This document shows positions 24,723 through 32,280 of a stretch of DNA of 48,696 nt, in pieces. Numbering within the stretch: the stretch's first letter is position 1; every line of letters begins with the position of its first letter. The translations under genes and the position numbers were made by a program. The DNA is from JAAYJS01 sp964346185. GTDB taxonomy: Bacteria > Bacillota > Clostridia > Eubacteriales > Eubacteriaceae. The notes below the pieces were generated by a model that was given only the letters and a program-made list of their open reading frames with translations, had not been told where the DNA came from and made no database searches. The stretch is from positions 1 to 48,696 of the forward strand of contig CAYFTR010000011.1 in the NCBI GenBank assembly GCA_964346185.1, in the 5' to 3' direction.

Positions 24723-25450
24723 TCATACAAAATGTTCAGTTTGGATAAAATATCCGCCCCGGCGGTTTCCGTTCTTAAAATTCGTTTGCCCAGGGTAACG
24801 GGCTTTGCCCCCGCCCCTCGGGCAATTTTTATTTCTTCTTCCGTAAAGCCACCTTCCGGACCGATCAACACCGCCACGGTTTCGGGCAAGGCGGTATATT
24901 CGGCCAAAATACTTTTAACGGTTGCTTCGGTTTCCAATTCGTAGGCAATAAACACCAAAGCGTTGGTGGCGGCCGCTACAAGGGCATCCTCAAAAGACAA
25001 GGTCGCCGACACGCGGGGTACAACGCCCCTTTTGGATTGTTTGGCGGCTTCGTAGGCAATGCGATTGTAACGGAGCATTTTTTTGTTGTCGTTTTTTATT
25101 TTAGCCACACAGCGACTGCTCTGAAAGGGTGTAACGGCAACCGCACCCAGCTCTACCGATTTTTGTACAATACTGTCAAGTTTTGTACCCTTGGGCAGTC
25201 CCTGGTACAGATGCACGGCAAGGTTTGTGTTTTCTCCTGTGGAGGGTCGGCTTGCAACAATTCGGCACTGCGCACCGTTTCGGTTTGTGCTTAATACCGT
25301 ACACAAATAGTCCCTGCCTTGACCGTTACAAATTTCGATGTGTTCATCGGGCTTCAGACGCAACACTTTGGTGATATGGGCAGCATCCTCTCCGATTAGG
25401 GTAATACGGTCGCCGTTCACCGCTTCGGGTGATACGAAAAATCGGTGCAT
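24713..25450 (-). CDS. rsmE: 16S rRNA (uracil-1498-N3)-methyltransferase
   Basis: The enzyme methylates U1498 of 16S rRNA using S-adenosylmethionine. This 245-residue SPOUT-class protein has the N-terminal PUA-like part (HRFFVSP, HITKVLRLKPDE) and the knotted domain with YQGLPKGTKLDSIVQKSVELG, AAKQSKRGVVP, VLIGPEGGFTEEEI (the SAM-binding knot) and the C-terminal LGKRILRTETAG. An ATG 12 codons earlier lies within prmA. The ATG at 25450, two bases after the prmA stop and behind GGAGAGG, fits homologues. The prmA-rsmE order is widely conserved. Confidence 0.94.
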   Translation of the reverse strand: MHRFFVSPEAVNGDRITLIGEDAAHITKVLRLKPDEHIEICNGQGRDYLCTVLSTNRNGAQCRIVASRPSTGENTNLAVHLYQGLPKGTKLDSIVQKSVELGAVAVTPFQSSRCVAKIKNDNKKMLRYNRIAYEAAKQSKRGVVPRVSATLSFEDALVAAATNALVFIAYELETEATVKSILAEYTALPETVAVLIGPEGGFTEEEIKIARGAGAKPVTLGKRILRTETAGADILSKLNILYESL

Positions 25451-25451
25451 G

Positions 25452-26393
25452 CTAAAGCCTCTCCGCGACAATAACGTTCCAATCACCGATACTTTCCAGG
25501 CGGATAAGCTCGTAGCCTTTTTCTTCCAACGCCATCAGCACTTTCCCGACGGATTCGTCGATAATACCGGAGGCAATAAATAGCCCGCCGGGTTTTAAAA
25601 AGTCGGAGACGGTTTCCGACAGGGCGATAATGGTGTCCGCCATAATATTGGCAACCACAATATCCGCCTGTTCGTCGGGGCTTAGCACTTCCGTTAAGTT
25701 GCCTTGCCTGATGTTGATTTTACCCGCCATATTGTTATGGGCAAAATTGGTTTTTGCCACTTCCACGGCAACAGGGTCCAGATCGATGGCAATTACTTTG
25801 TCGGCACCCAATTCCTTGGCGACGATGGATAAAATCCCCGACCCGCAGCCGATATCAATCACTTTGTCGCCTTTTTTGAGGTATTGTTCCAGGGCACGTA
25901 CACACAATTGGGTGGTTTCGTGGGTACCGCTGCCAAAGGCCATACCCGGGTCCATTTCTATAACAATATCCTCCGATGCACGGTCATAATGTTCCCAACT
26001 GGGTTTTATGACAATGTTTTTGCCGATTCGGGTGGGTTTAAAAAACTCTTTCCAGGAGTTGGCCCAGTCTTCGTCGGCCATTTCCCGGATGGACATTTCG
26101 CAGTCGCCGTGACGCAGACCGGTTTCCGGCAGACAGCGTAAACCTGACAGTAATTTGTCGATACATTCGTCGACATTCCATTCCTCGCTGAAATAACCTC
26201 GAACAACGGCCACCTCCGGATCCATATTTAATATGGTTTCGTCTACGGCGTTGACGGTCGGGTCGTCTTTAACGATCATCAAATTGTCGGACGATTCTAC
26301 CGCAACACCCTGTGCACCGGCATCGTAAAAAATGTTGACGACGGCATCTTCCGCTTCTACGGTTGTCGTCACCTGTACCTCTGTCCAATTCAT
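25452..26393 (-). CDS. prmA: Ribosomal protein L11 methyltransferase
   Basis: The enzyme methylates L11 using S-adenosylmethionine. The product is 313 residues from the ATG at 26393, which follows GGAGG. The frame is open 69 codons further upstream, but that extension has no homology to the family. The L11-binding N-terminal domain (MNWTEVQVTTTVEAEDAVVN) is followed by the PSWEHYD segment, DPGMAFGSGTHETTQLC, the SAM site VIDIGCGSGILSIVAKELGA, and VVANIMAD with the NPPY-like position. It is first in the prmA-rsmE operon. Confidence 0.94.
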   Translation of the reverse strand: MNWTEVQVTTTVEAEDAVVNIFYDAGAQGVAVESSDNLMIVKDDPTVNAVDETILNMDPEVAVVRGYFSEEWNVDECIDKLLSGLRCLPETGLRHGDCEMSIREMADEDWANSWKEFFKPTRIGKNIVIKPSWEHYDRASEDIVIEMDPGMAFGSGTHETTQLCVRALEQYLKKGDKVIDIGCGSGILSIVAKELGADKVIAIDLDPVAVEVAKTNFAHNNMAGKINIRQGNLTEVLSPDEQADIVVANIMADTIIALSETVSDFLKPGGLFIASGIIDESVGKVLMALEEKGYELIRLESIGDWNVIVAERL

Positions 26394-26587
26394 AAAAAAA
26401 CCTCCGCTACCATGCTTGCGCGCATGTAAAGTTTTGCAACCCCCGGTTTGCACTCCTAGCATATTATCACGTTTTGCTTTAATTGAAAAGAAGCATGCCA
26501 TACTTTTCAACGACCCGACGTTTTCTTGCATTTTTTTAAGCACTTCATGTAAATAATCGCTTGCGAGATGAACCCCGCTCCAAACAA

Positions 26588-26596
26588 TGTTATAAT
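26588..26596 (+). promoter_or_regulatory. Extended -10 promoter of the EutS operon
   Basis: TGTTATAAT is a full extended -10 element about 40 bases before the EutS start. No convincing -35 is seen at 16-18 bases, as is usual for this class, so an activator may help. Confidence 0.5.
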
Positions 26597-26636
26597 ACAA
26601 CGTAAGAAACGTTTTCAGCGAATGAAGGAGATTAGT

Positions 26637-26987
26637 ATGGCAGAAGAAAAGAAAACCCGATCAATCCAAGAATATGTTCCCGGTAAACAGGTAACCATGG
26701 CCCATGTCATTGCCAACCCCAAACCCGATGTGTTTATAAAACTGGGACTCGACGACGAAACCAACGATGCCATCGGCATTTTAACCATAACCCCGAGCGA
26801 AGCCGCAATTATTGCTGCGGACGCGGCCACAAAAGCGGCTCCTGTAGAAATCGGATTTTTGGACCGTTTCAGCGGCTCTTTAGTAATCACGGGGCGGGTC
26901 AGCGATGTGAAAACTTCGGTGAATGCCATTAATGTTACCCTGCATTCGATTTTAGGGTTCGATATTCCCAAAATTACCTATTCTTGA
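26637..26987 (+). CDS. eutS: Bacterial microcompartment shell protein, EutS type
   Basis: This 116-residue BMC-domain protein has a circularly permuted fold. The landmarks of EutS are all there: SIQEYVPGKQVTMAHVIANP (10-29), GILTITPSEAAIIAADAATKA (about 45-65) and IGFLDRFSGSLVITGRVSDV (about 71-90). EutS hexamers are bent and thought to form edges of ethanolamine-type compartments. AAGGAG precedes the ATG. The gene begins a compact operon with eutP and a kinase, but no other shell protein, aldehyde dehydrogenase or ammonia lyase is in the window. It must therefore join a compartment encoded elsewhere or act alone. Confidence 0.93.
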   Translation: MAEEKKTRSIQEYVPGKQVTMAHVIANPKPDVFIKLGLDDETNDAIGILTITPSEAAIIAADAATKAAPVEIGFLDRFSGSLVITGRVSDVKTSVNAINVTLHSILGFDIPKITYS

Positions 26988-26988
26988 T

Positions 26989-27471
26989 ATGGCTTCCAAC
27001 AGAAATCGCGTTGCATTGGTCGGAAAAATCGGTTGCGGAAAAACAACCCTTATGCAAAAATTATCCGACGAACCCATTGCCTATTTAAAAACACAAATGG
27101 TCACCTATACGGATCGGTTTATCGACACGCCCGGAGAGTTTATTGAGCTGCCTTATTTTACCCGTCAGGCGATTAATGTCTCCTGCGATGCCGGATTGTT
27201 ATTGGTGTTGGTATCCGCCGTGGACTGGCAAAATACCATCTCTCCCAACTTCGTACATACCTACAATATCCCCTATTTGGGGGTGGCTACCAAAATAGAT
27301 TTACCCGATGCCGATGTAAAAAGGGCACGCCGCTTTTTGGAGTATGCGGGTATTCGCCCCCATTTAATAACGGAGGTCAGTGCCATGACCGGCGAAGGGA
27401 TCGAAGCATTGCAAAACCGTATCGCCGAACAGATGATAAAGACGACCCCTTCCAAAGCAAAAAGGAGATAG
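26989..27471 (+). CDS. eutP: EutP/PduV-family small NTPase
   Basis: This 160-residue Ras-like P-loop protein has GKIGCGKTTL (12-21), the switch segment RFIDTPGEFIE, VATKIDLPDAD (the NKxD equivalent, here TKID) and a C-terminal VSAMTGEGIEAL. Family members accompany ethanolamine and propanediol compartments; a Listeria EutP has been reported to have acetate kinase activity. It starts one base after the EutS stop with no ribosome site of its own, so it depends on coupling. The S-P order is that of classical eut operons, but the next gene is not eutQ or eutT. Confidence 0.92.
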   Translation: MASNRNRVALVGKIGCGKTTLMQKLSDEPIAYLKTQMVTYTDRFIDTPGEFIELPYFTRQAINVSCDAGLLLVLVSAVDWQNTISPNFVHTYNIPYLGVATKIDLPDADVKRARRFLEYAGIRPHLITEVSAMTGEGIEALQNRIAEQMIKTTPSKAKRR

Positions 27472-27475
27472 TACC

Positions 27476-28750
27476 TTGAACGACCAACAATATTATTTGA
27501 CTGCAGACAGAATCGAAAACTTTGTAAAAGAAAAAGAAATCTTTGCACGGGATGCCGTGCTGACCGTCGAAGATATGCGGCGTGTTAAAGAAAGTGTCGA
27601 AGGGTTTGTAAACTTAATTTACAGAATACGGGACGATCGGGGCAAATCCGTCGTGTTGAAACAGGTGTTAAATATCCCCTACTTTCGGCAATTGGCTGAA
27701 GAAGACGGCAGTGCCGCCTACGAGGACATTTCCATGGAAACGGCACGTTTGCGTTCCGAAATTTCCGTTTTAATTTTTTGGAATACCCTGTTTCCGGGAA
27801 TTGCACCGGACATTTATTTGTTTGATGAAGAACGGGATATTATTATCATGGAGGACTTAAGTCGACTGGGCTTATTGCGTTACGAGTTATGCAGAATGAA
27901 ACGCTTTCCCCATGTCGGTGAACGCTTGGGTCGTTTTTTTGCCCGCAACCTGTTCTTTTCTTCGGATTTAACCTTATCGAGCTATAAAAAAATCCGAATG
28001 GAGGAGACTTTCTCCAACCCCGAGTATACAACCCTTTATGAATTTCTTTTTACAAAGTGCAATATTTCCTCTCTGGACCACGATATCCCCGAAGAAACCC
28101 TGCCCCTACGCAAGCGTTTAATGGCGGATGATGTCGTGCAAAAAGAAATCCGCCGTTTGGGCGACAAATTTTTGCAGGAACGGGAATGCTTAATTCATAC
28201 CGATTTGCACTCTTCCAATATTATGGTGGACACTACCCATTTGTGCATTATCGATACGGAGTTTGCCGGTTACGGACCGATCTGCCAGGATATCGGTCGC
28301 ATTTTGGGCTCCTACCTGCTTAACTTTTTTTCATGGTACGGGGACGATACGGTACCGGAAATAGAAGCCGCTTATTATAGGAACCATTTACTCGATACCG
28401 TCGAAAGCCTCTTTGAACATTTCGAAAAAGAGTTTCGAGCACTGTGCTTGTATTACGAAGATGTCAATTACACCCTGCGACGTATGGATATCGATGCCTA
28501 TTTGTTCCGACAATTTCAAGACGCCCTTGCTTCCACCGCCGTTAATACCGTTTCCAGAATATCCGGCATGGGCTTAAGTTACGACTTGCAGCGTTTACCG
28601 GAAAAAAATCGGCTTTATCCTATTTTCTTAATTTTAGAGCTGACCGAACAATTATTAAAAAACTACCGCAATCTGAATACACCGGCGGATTTTACCCGTT
28701 TTTTGAGGCTTTTTGCACATCAACATCCTAAAAGCAAGTATAATTTGTAA
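27476..28750 (+). CDS. 5-methylthioribose kinase-like protein (MtnK family)
   Basis: This 424-residue kinase is of the APH/choline-kinase fold. It resembles S-methyl-5-thioribose kinase: N-terminal YYLTADRIENFVKEKEIFA, SVVLKQVL with the ATP-binding Lys, IIIMEDLS (hinge), GRFFARNLFFSSDLTLS, the catalytic LIHTDLHSSNIMV (about 238-250; the Asp in the HxDLH motif, Asn downstream) and IIDTEFAGYGPICQDIG in place of the metal-binding DPEF. MtnK phosphorylates methylthioribose in methionine salvage. Its true substrate here may be another sugar or alcohol. The start is TTG behind AAGGAG, four bases after the eutP stop. Being third in an EutS-EutP operon is unusual. Confidence 0.8.
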   Translation: MNDQQYYLTADRIENFVKEKEIFARDAVLTVEDMRRVKESVEGFVNLIYRIRDDRGKSVVLKQVLNIPYFRQLAEEDGSAAYEDISMETARLRSEISVLIFWNTLFPGIAPDIYLFDEERDIIIMEDLSRLGLLRYELCRMKRFPHVGERLGRFFARNLFFSSDLTLSSYKKIRMEETFSNPEYTTLYEFLFTKCNISSLDHDIPEETLPLRKRLMADDVVQKEIRRLGDKFLQERECLIHTDLHSSNIMVDTTHLCIIDTEFAGYGPICQDIGRILGSYLLNFFSWYGDDTVPEIEAAYYRNHLLDTVESLFEHFEKEFRALCLYYEDVNYTLRRMDIDAYLFRQFQDALASTAVNTVSRISGMGLSYDLQRLPEKNRLYPIFLILELTEQLLKNYRNLNTPADFTRFLRLFAHQHPKSKYNL

Positions 28751-28824
28751 TCAATCCGAATTAAGGCTTCTTTTGATAAAAATCGATATACTAATAATGT
28801 ACTCTTAATGAAAGGAGGCGCATT

Positions 28825-29079
28825 ATGGGTTTTTTTACTTGGATTATTTTCGGTGCCCTGGTTGGATGGGTTGCCAGTATGATCATGAAAAAGAACAGCA
28901 GCATGGGCTTAATCGCTAATATTGTTGTCGGTTTAATCGGTTCGGTTTTAGGCGGCTGGATCGGAACGTTTTTAGGACTCGGAAAGGTTACATCTTTCAG
29001 CATTTCGTCCTTTTTAATTGCACTGTTAGGTGCTGTTGTGTTACTGGCTATTGTCAACGCAATTACTCGCCGTGACTGA
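28825..29079 (+). CDS. GlsB/YeaQ/YmgE-family small membrane protein
   Basis: This 84-residue transglycosylase-associated (GlsB-type) protein has three hydrophobic helices separated by glycine-rich turns (FGALVGWVASMIM, NIVVGLIGSVLGGWIGTFLGLG, FLIALLGAVVLLAIVN) and ends in RRD. Members are induced by general or envelope stress in several bacteria; the mechanism is not known. AAAGGAGG lies six bases before the ATG. It is followed by a short inverted repeat (about 29093-29111) and a strong terminator. Confidence 0.88.
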   Translation: MGFFTWIIFGALVGWVASMIMKKNSSMGLIANIVVGLIGSVLGGWIGTFLGLGKVTSFSISSFLIALLGAVVLLAIVNAITRRD

Positions 29080-29122
29080 TAAACAGGCCTTTGCAGATTC
29101 GTATAACGAATCTGTTAACCAT

Positions 29123-29160
29123 AAAAAAGCCCCGCAGCTATAAACTGCGGGGCTTTTTAT
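29123..29160 (+). terminator. Intrinsic terminator behind the GlsB-type gene
   Basis: AAAAAGCCCCGCAG pairs with CTGCGGGGCTTTTT around a seven-base loop and ends in ATTTT. Confidence 0.93.
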
Positions 29161-29208
29161 TTTGGTTGATTATCTTTACTTTTAGTATCGTTAATATCCG
29201 TCAAGTAT

Positions 29209-29246
29209 AAAAAAACCGGTCGAGTGCAACGCCCCGCCGGTTTTGT
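29209..29246 (-). terminator. Intrinsic terminator behind the PsiE-like gene
   Basis: On the minus strand AAAACCGG pairs with CCGGTTTT over a 17-base loop, followed by TTT. It touches the stop codon at 29248. Confidence 0.75.
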
Positions 29247-29247
29247 G

Positions 29248-29889
29248 TTATTGAATTTGTTGAATCCGAACCTTTTCGACAACTCCGTTATGAATTTTTT
29301 CAACCGAAAAAATATAGCCCGCATGTTCCAAAACAGTGTTTCGTTTTAATTCGATGCCCTGTTCCGATGCCAATTTAACAATAAAGCCGCCGAGGGTAAT
29401 CGTGTTGAAAGTCGGAAAATCGTAACCGTAGTGTTCGCTTAAGCGTTTGGTGGTAATGCCGGAGGGAAAGGTCGAATCGCAACGAATGGCCACCTTATTA
29501 TCCTTGGACATTACAATTAATACGGCAAAAATAATGGCAACCGCAATCGCTCCGATCAATATATCGGTCATGCCTTCGGCATACACCAATAATTTTCTTG
29601 CGATGACAAACAACACCAGGGTAAGAATGGATTCGTTGGAGTGGGTTGTAATCATCAACATGAGCTCCAGTCCAACAACCAGAAGCAGCACATGTCGGAT
29701 AAAATCTCCAAATACAATGTAACCCAACTCACTGGGGGTGTTATAAATTTTCGGTATGTATTTAAACAAATCGGGAATTCCCGATACAATCCCCGCAAGC
29801 AAAATCAACGTCAGGACGATCTCCAAAGCGGTGATACCTGTTTTAATCCATCGCCTTACTTTTTCTTCTTTCACGCTTAAGTTCGCCAA
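29248..29889 (-). CDS. PsiE-like membrane protein with C-terminal TrkA-C/CorC-like domain
   Basis: This 213-residue protein has four hydrophobic helices in the first 130 residues (about 17-40, 55-80, 85-105, 112-130), arranged as in phosphate-starvation-inducible PsiE proteins. A soluble domain of about 80 residues follows (GGFIVKLASEQGIELKRNTVLEHAGYIF), like the transporter-associated domain of CorC/HlyC proteins. Its function is unknown. It lies 12 bases behind the glutathione peroxidase gene and could be co-transcribed with it. No clear ribosome site near the ATG stands out beyond a GAAAG. Confidence 0.65.
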   Translation of the reverse strand: MANLSVKEEKVRRWIKTGITALEIVLTLILLAGIVSGIPDLFKYIPKIYNTPSELGYIVFGDFIRHVLLLVVGLELMLMITTHSNESILTLVLFVIARKLLVYAEGMTDILIGAIAVAIIFAVLIVMSKDNKVAIRCDSTFPSGITTKRLSEHYGYDFPTFNTITLGGFIVKLASEQGIELKRNTVLEHAGYIFSVEKIHNGVVEKVRIQQIQ

Positions 29890-29901
29890 ACTTTATAATG
29901 C

Positions 29902-30576
29902 TTATAGCAGTTCTTCGATTACCGACTCCATTGCTTTGGGTGTCACCATGGATTCAAAGCGTTCGACGACATTGCCTTCTCTGTCTACCAAAAACTTGGT
30001 AAAGTTCCATTTAATATCGCTCTTACTTGCGTAGTCAGGATCTGTTTCCATCCAAATTTTATGGATACGTTCCGCATCCGGATCGGAGGGTATCACGTAG
30101 GATCCGCCCGCTTGGGAGACTCTTTTTACACGACCGATGTTGGCACCGTAACGGGTACCTGTCGGGGCTGCATGCTTGGTTTCCGATTGCTTTTCCATTT
30201 CTGCGACTTCCGCCAAACTCGGGAAACCTTCAAAACCTTTTTGTTCTTTTAAGAAAGTATACAGCGGCAGCTCGTTTTCTCCGTTTACTTCGATCTTGGA
30301 AAACATCGGGAAGCTCACATTGTAGCTGAAACGGCAGTAATTAATAATTTCGCTGTCGTTGCCCGGTTCCTGTGCACCGAATTGGTTGCAGGGGAAGCCT
30401 AAAATTTCAAAACCTTTGTCTTTATATTTTTGATATAACTCTTCCAGACCGGTGTATTGATTGGTAAAGGTACATTGGCTTGCAACGTTAACAATCAACA
30501 AAACCTTTCCTTTGTAGCTGTCCATCGAAACTTCTTCGCCGGTAATGGCATTTGCTGAGTACTTGTAAATTGACAT
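29902..30576 (-). CDS. Glutathione peroxidase-family thiol peroxidase (long form)
   Basis: The protein reduces hydroperoxides, in bacteria usually with thioredoxin rather than glutathione. The catalytic Cys is in NVASQCTFTNQY (about 35), Gln in FPCNQFG, and Trp-Asn in IKWNFTKFLVD, so the triad is complete. It is a cysteine form, with no selenocysteine TGA. At 224 residues it is about 60 longer than typical; the extra piece is roughly 125-180, a Lys/Glu-rich then Gly-rich insert between the KEQKGFEGFP region and the Trp motif. Similar long forms occur in some anaerobes. The ribosome site is weak. Confidence 0.9.
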   Translation of the reverse strand: MSIYKYSANAITGEEVSMDSYKGKVLLIVNVASQCTFTNQYTGLEELYQKYKDKGFEILGFPCNQFGAQEPGNDSEIINYCRFSYNVSFPMFSKIEVNGENELPLYTFLKEQKGFEGFPSLAEVAEMEKQSETKHAAPTGTRYGANIGRVKRVSQAGGSYVIPSDPDAERIHKIWMETDPDYASKSDIKWNFTKFLVDREGNVVERFESMVTPKAMESVIEELL

Positions 30577-30607
30577 AAATGTTTCTCGCTTTCTTATTAT
30601 TTTTTAT

Positions 30608-30952
30608 TTAACCCGGAGGCCATTGAAGGGCTCTCCCCCCCAAAAGATGATAATGTAAATGCGGTACGGTTTGACCGCCGTCAGCCCCGCAATTATTAAC
30701 CAGTCTGAAACCTTTATCCGCAATGCCCAGTTTCAGTGCAATGCGGTTGGCAACGGTGTGAATATGACTGATGACGTTGTTACCTGCCGGTACGGATAAA
30801 ACCGAATCGTAGTGTTCTTTCGGTATGATGACCACATGTATCGGTGCCTGAGGGTTAATGTCCTCGAAAGCGTAGACAATGTCGTCTTCATGAACTTTTT
30901 TAGACGGCAGTTCTCCTTTTACGATTTTACAAAATATACAGTCATCGGGCAT
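30608..30952 (-). CDS. HIT-family hydrolase (HinT)
   Basis: This 114-residue histidine-triad protein starts with the DCIFCKIVKGELPSKKV family opening (with a Cys pair), then VIIPKEHYDS, and the catalytic triad HLHYHLLGG at about 98-106. HinT cleaves AMP-linked substrates such as adenosine phosphoramidates and cleans up after lysyl-tRNA synthetase. It is encoded 12 bases behind mtaB, a pairing seen in many Bacillota, probably as one transcript with mtaB and perhaps the DUF4153 gene. Confidence 0.94.
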   Translation of the reverse strand: MPDDCIFCKIVKGELPSKKVHEDDIVYAFEDINPQAPIHVVIIPKEHYDSVLSVPAGNNVISHIHTVANRIALKLGIADKGFRLVNNCGADGGQTVPHLHYHLLGGRALQWPPG

Positions 30953-30964
30953 GACAAATCCTCC

Positions 30965-32278
30965 TTACGGTTGAATACCTTTCATACTTAAGGTGTTATT
31001 ACTATATAATAACTTATATTTTAAAATTTTACCTTTAATATTTTGACCACTTTCAATAATAATCGGTATATAGTTGGCGGTATGGCCGGTATAAATCCCC
31101 TGTTCCTCTTTTTCTACAAGAACCTCCGCCACACAACCGTGGTGTTGCTTTAAGAAGCGTCGTTCCAAATTTTGGCCCAGGGCAATAAGTCTTTGCGAAC
31201 GCTTATTTTTAATATCCTCGGTAATTTGGTCGGGCATATCGGCCGCTTTAGTGCCTTGCCTCGGAGAGTATTTAAAGACATGAATTTGATAAAACCCGAC
31301 GGCTTCGGCAAATGCCAGTGTTTCTTTAAATGCTTCCTCGGTTTCTCCCGGAAAGCCGACCATTATATCCGTTGTGATTGCCGCCAAGGGAAAATATTTC
31401 CGAATGGTGTCCACAATGTTTTGATAATCCGCCGGTGTGTAGTCGCGACCCATTCTCTTTAAGACGGTTTCGGAGCCGCTTTGCAGGGAAAGGTGAAAAT
31501 GAGGACAAAAACTCTTAACCGCCGACAGTCTTTTAAAAAAAGTTTCCGTCATCATTCTCGGATCCAAAGACCCGAAACGAATACGGTCGACGGCGGTGTT
31601 TTGATCCAGAATTTCCACCAGTTCAATCAAGGCGTTATTGTTACCCGCGTCGTAACCGTAGGAAGCCAAATGGATACCCGTTAATACAATTTCCCGATAG
31701 CCTTTTTCGCGCAACGCCCGAACTTCTTTGAGGACATATTCAGGGCTTCTACTTTTTAGGCCGCCTCGGGCAAAGGGTATGATGCAGTACGTACAATACT
31801 GGTTGCACCCTTCCTGTATTTTTATAAACGCACGTGTGTGGTCGATGGTTTCTGTAATGGACAATTGCTTTAGGTCCTCGGTGTTTTCTTCTTTTACAAC
31901 GTAGTTGCCCTGACTTCCCGTTTGCTTAAAGGTTTTAATGTAATCCAAGATACGGCTTCTGTTAGCGGTACCGATTAATATATCCACTTCTTTTAAGGCT
32001 GCCAATTCCTCATAAGCTACCTGCACATAGCAGCCGACCGCCACAACAATGGCGTCGGGGTTCTTTTTTTTTGCTCTTCGCAGCATATTTCTTGATTTTC
32101 TGTCTGCCAAGTGCGTAACGGTACAAGTATTGACTACATACACATCCGCCATTTCGTTGAAGTGACCGATGCGATAATTGGCTTGTTCAAATAACGCCGT
32201 CATAGTTTCGGTATCGTAGGTGTTGACCTTACACCCGAGGGTCGCAAAAGCCACGACGGGCTGATGGTTTAAACTCAT
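30965..32278 (-). CDS. mtaB: tRNA t6A37 methylthiotransferase
   Basis: This radical-SAM enzyme converts t6A37 to ms2t6A in tRNAs reading ANN codons. The 437-residue protein shows the N-terminal UPF0004 domain with three cluster cysteines (TLGCKVN, VNTCTVTH, AVGCYVQ), the radical-SAM motif CNQYCTYCIIPFARG at about 155-169, HLSLQSGSETVLKRMGRDY, and a C-terminal TRAM domain. It starts two bases past the stop of the upstream membrane protein gene with GGAG as ribosome site. Confidence 0.94.
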   Translation of the reverse strand: MSLNHQPVVAFATLGCKVNTYDTETMTALFEQANYRIGHFNEMADVYVVNTCTVTHLADRKSRNMLRRAKKKNPDAIVVAVGCYVQVAYEELAALKEVDILIGTANRSRILDYIKTFKQTGSQGNYVVKEENTEDLKQLSITETIDHTRAFIKIQEGCNQYCTYCIIPFARGGLKSRSPEYVLKEVRALREKGYREIVLTGIHLASYGYDAGNNNALIELVEILDQNTAVDRIRFGSLDPRMMTETFFKRLSAVKSFCPHFHLSLQSGSETVLKRMGRDYTPADYQNIVDTIRKYFPLAAITTDIMVGFPGETEEAFKETLAFAEAVGFYQIHVFKYSPRQGTKAADMPDQITEDIKNKRSQRLIALGQNLERRFLKQHHGCVAEVLVEKEEQGIYTGHTANYIPIIIESGQNIKGKILKYKLLYSNNTLSMKGIQP

Positions 32279-32280
32279 AG

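Noticed and set aside
26394..26600. N-terminal extension of PrmA (69 codons)
   Set aside because: The extension is not conserved in the family and GGAGG with good spacing marks the ATG at 26393.
29093..29111. Inverted repeat AGATTCGTATAACGAATCT as a recombination site
   Set aside because: It resembles lox-type sites only superficially, and no recombinase is near; it probably belongs to the 3' end of the GlsB-type transcript.
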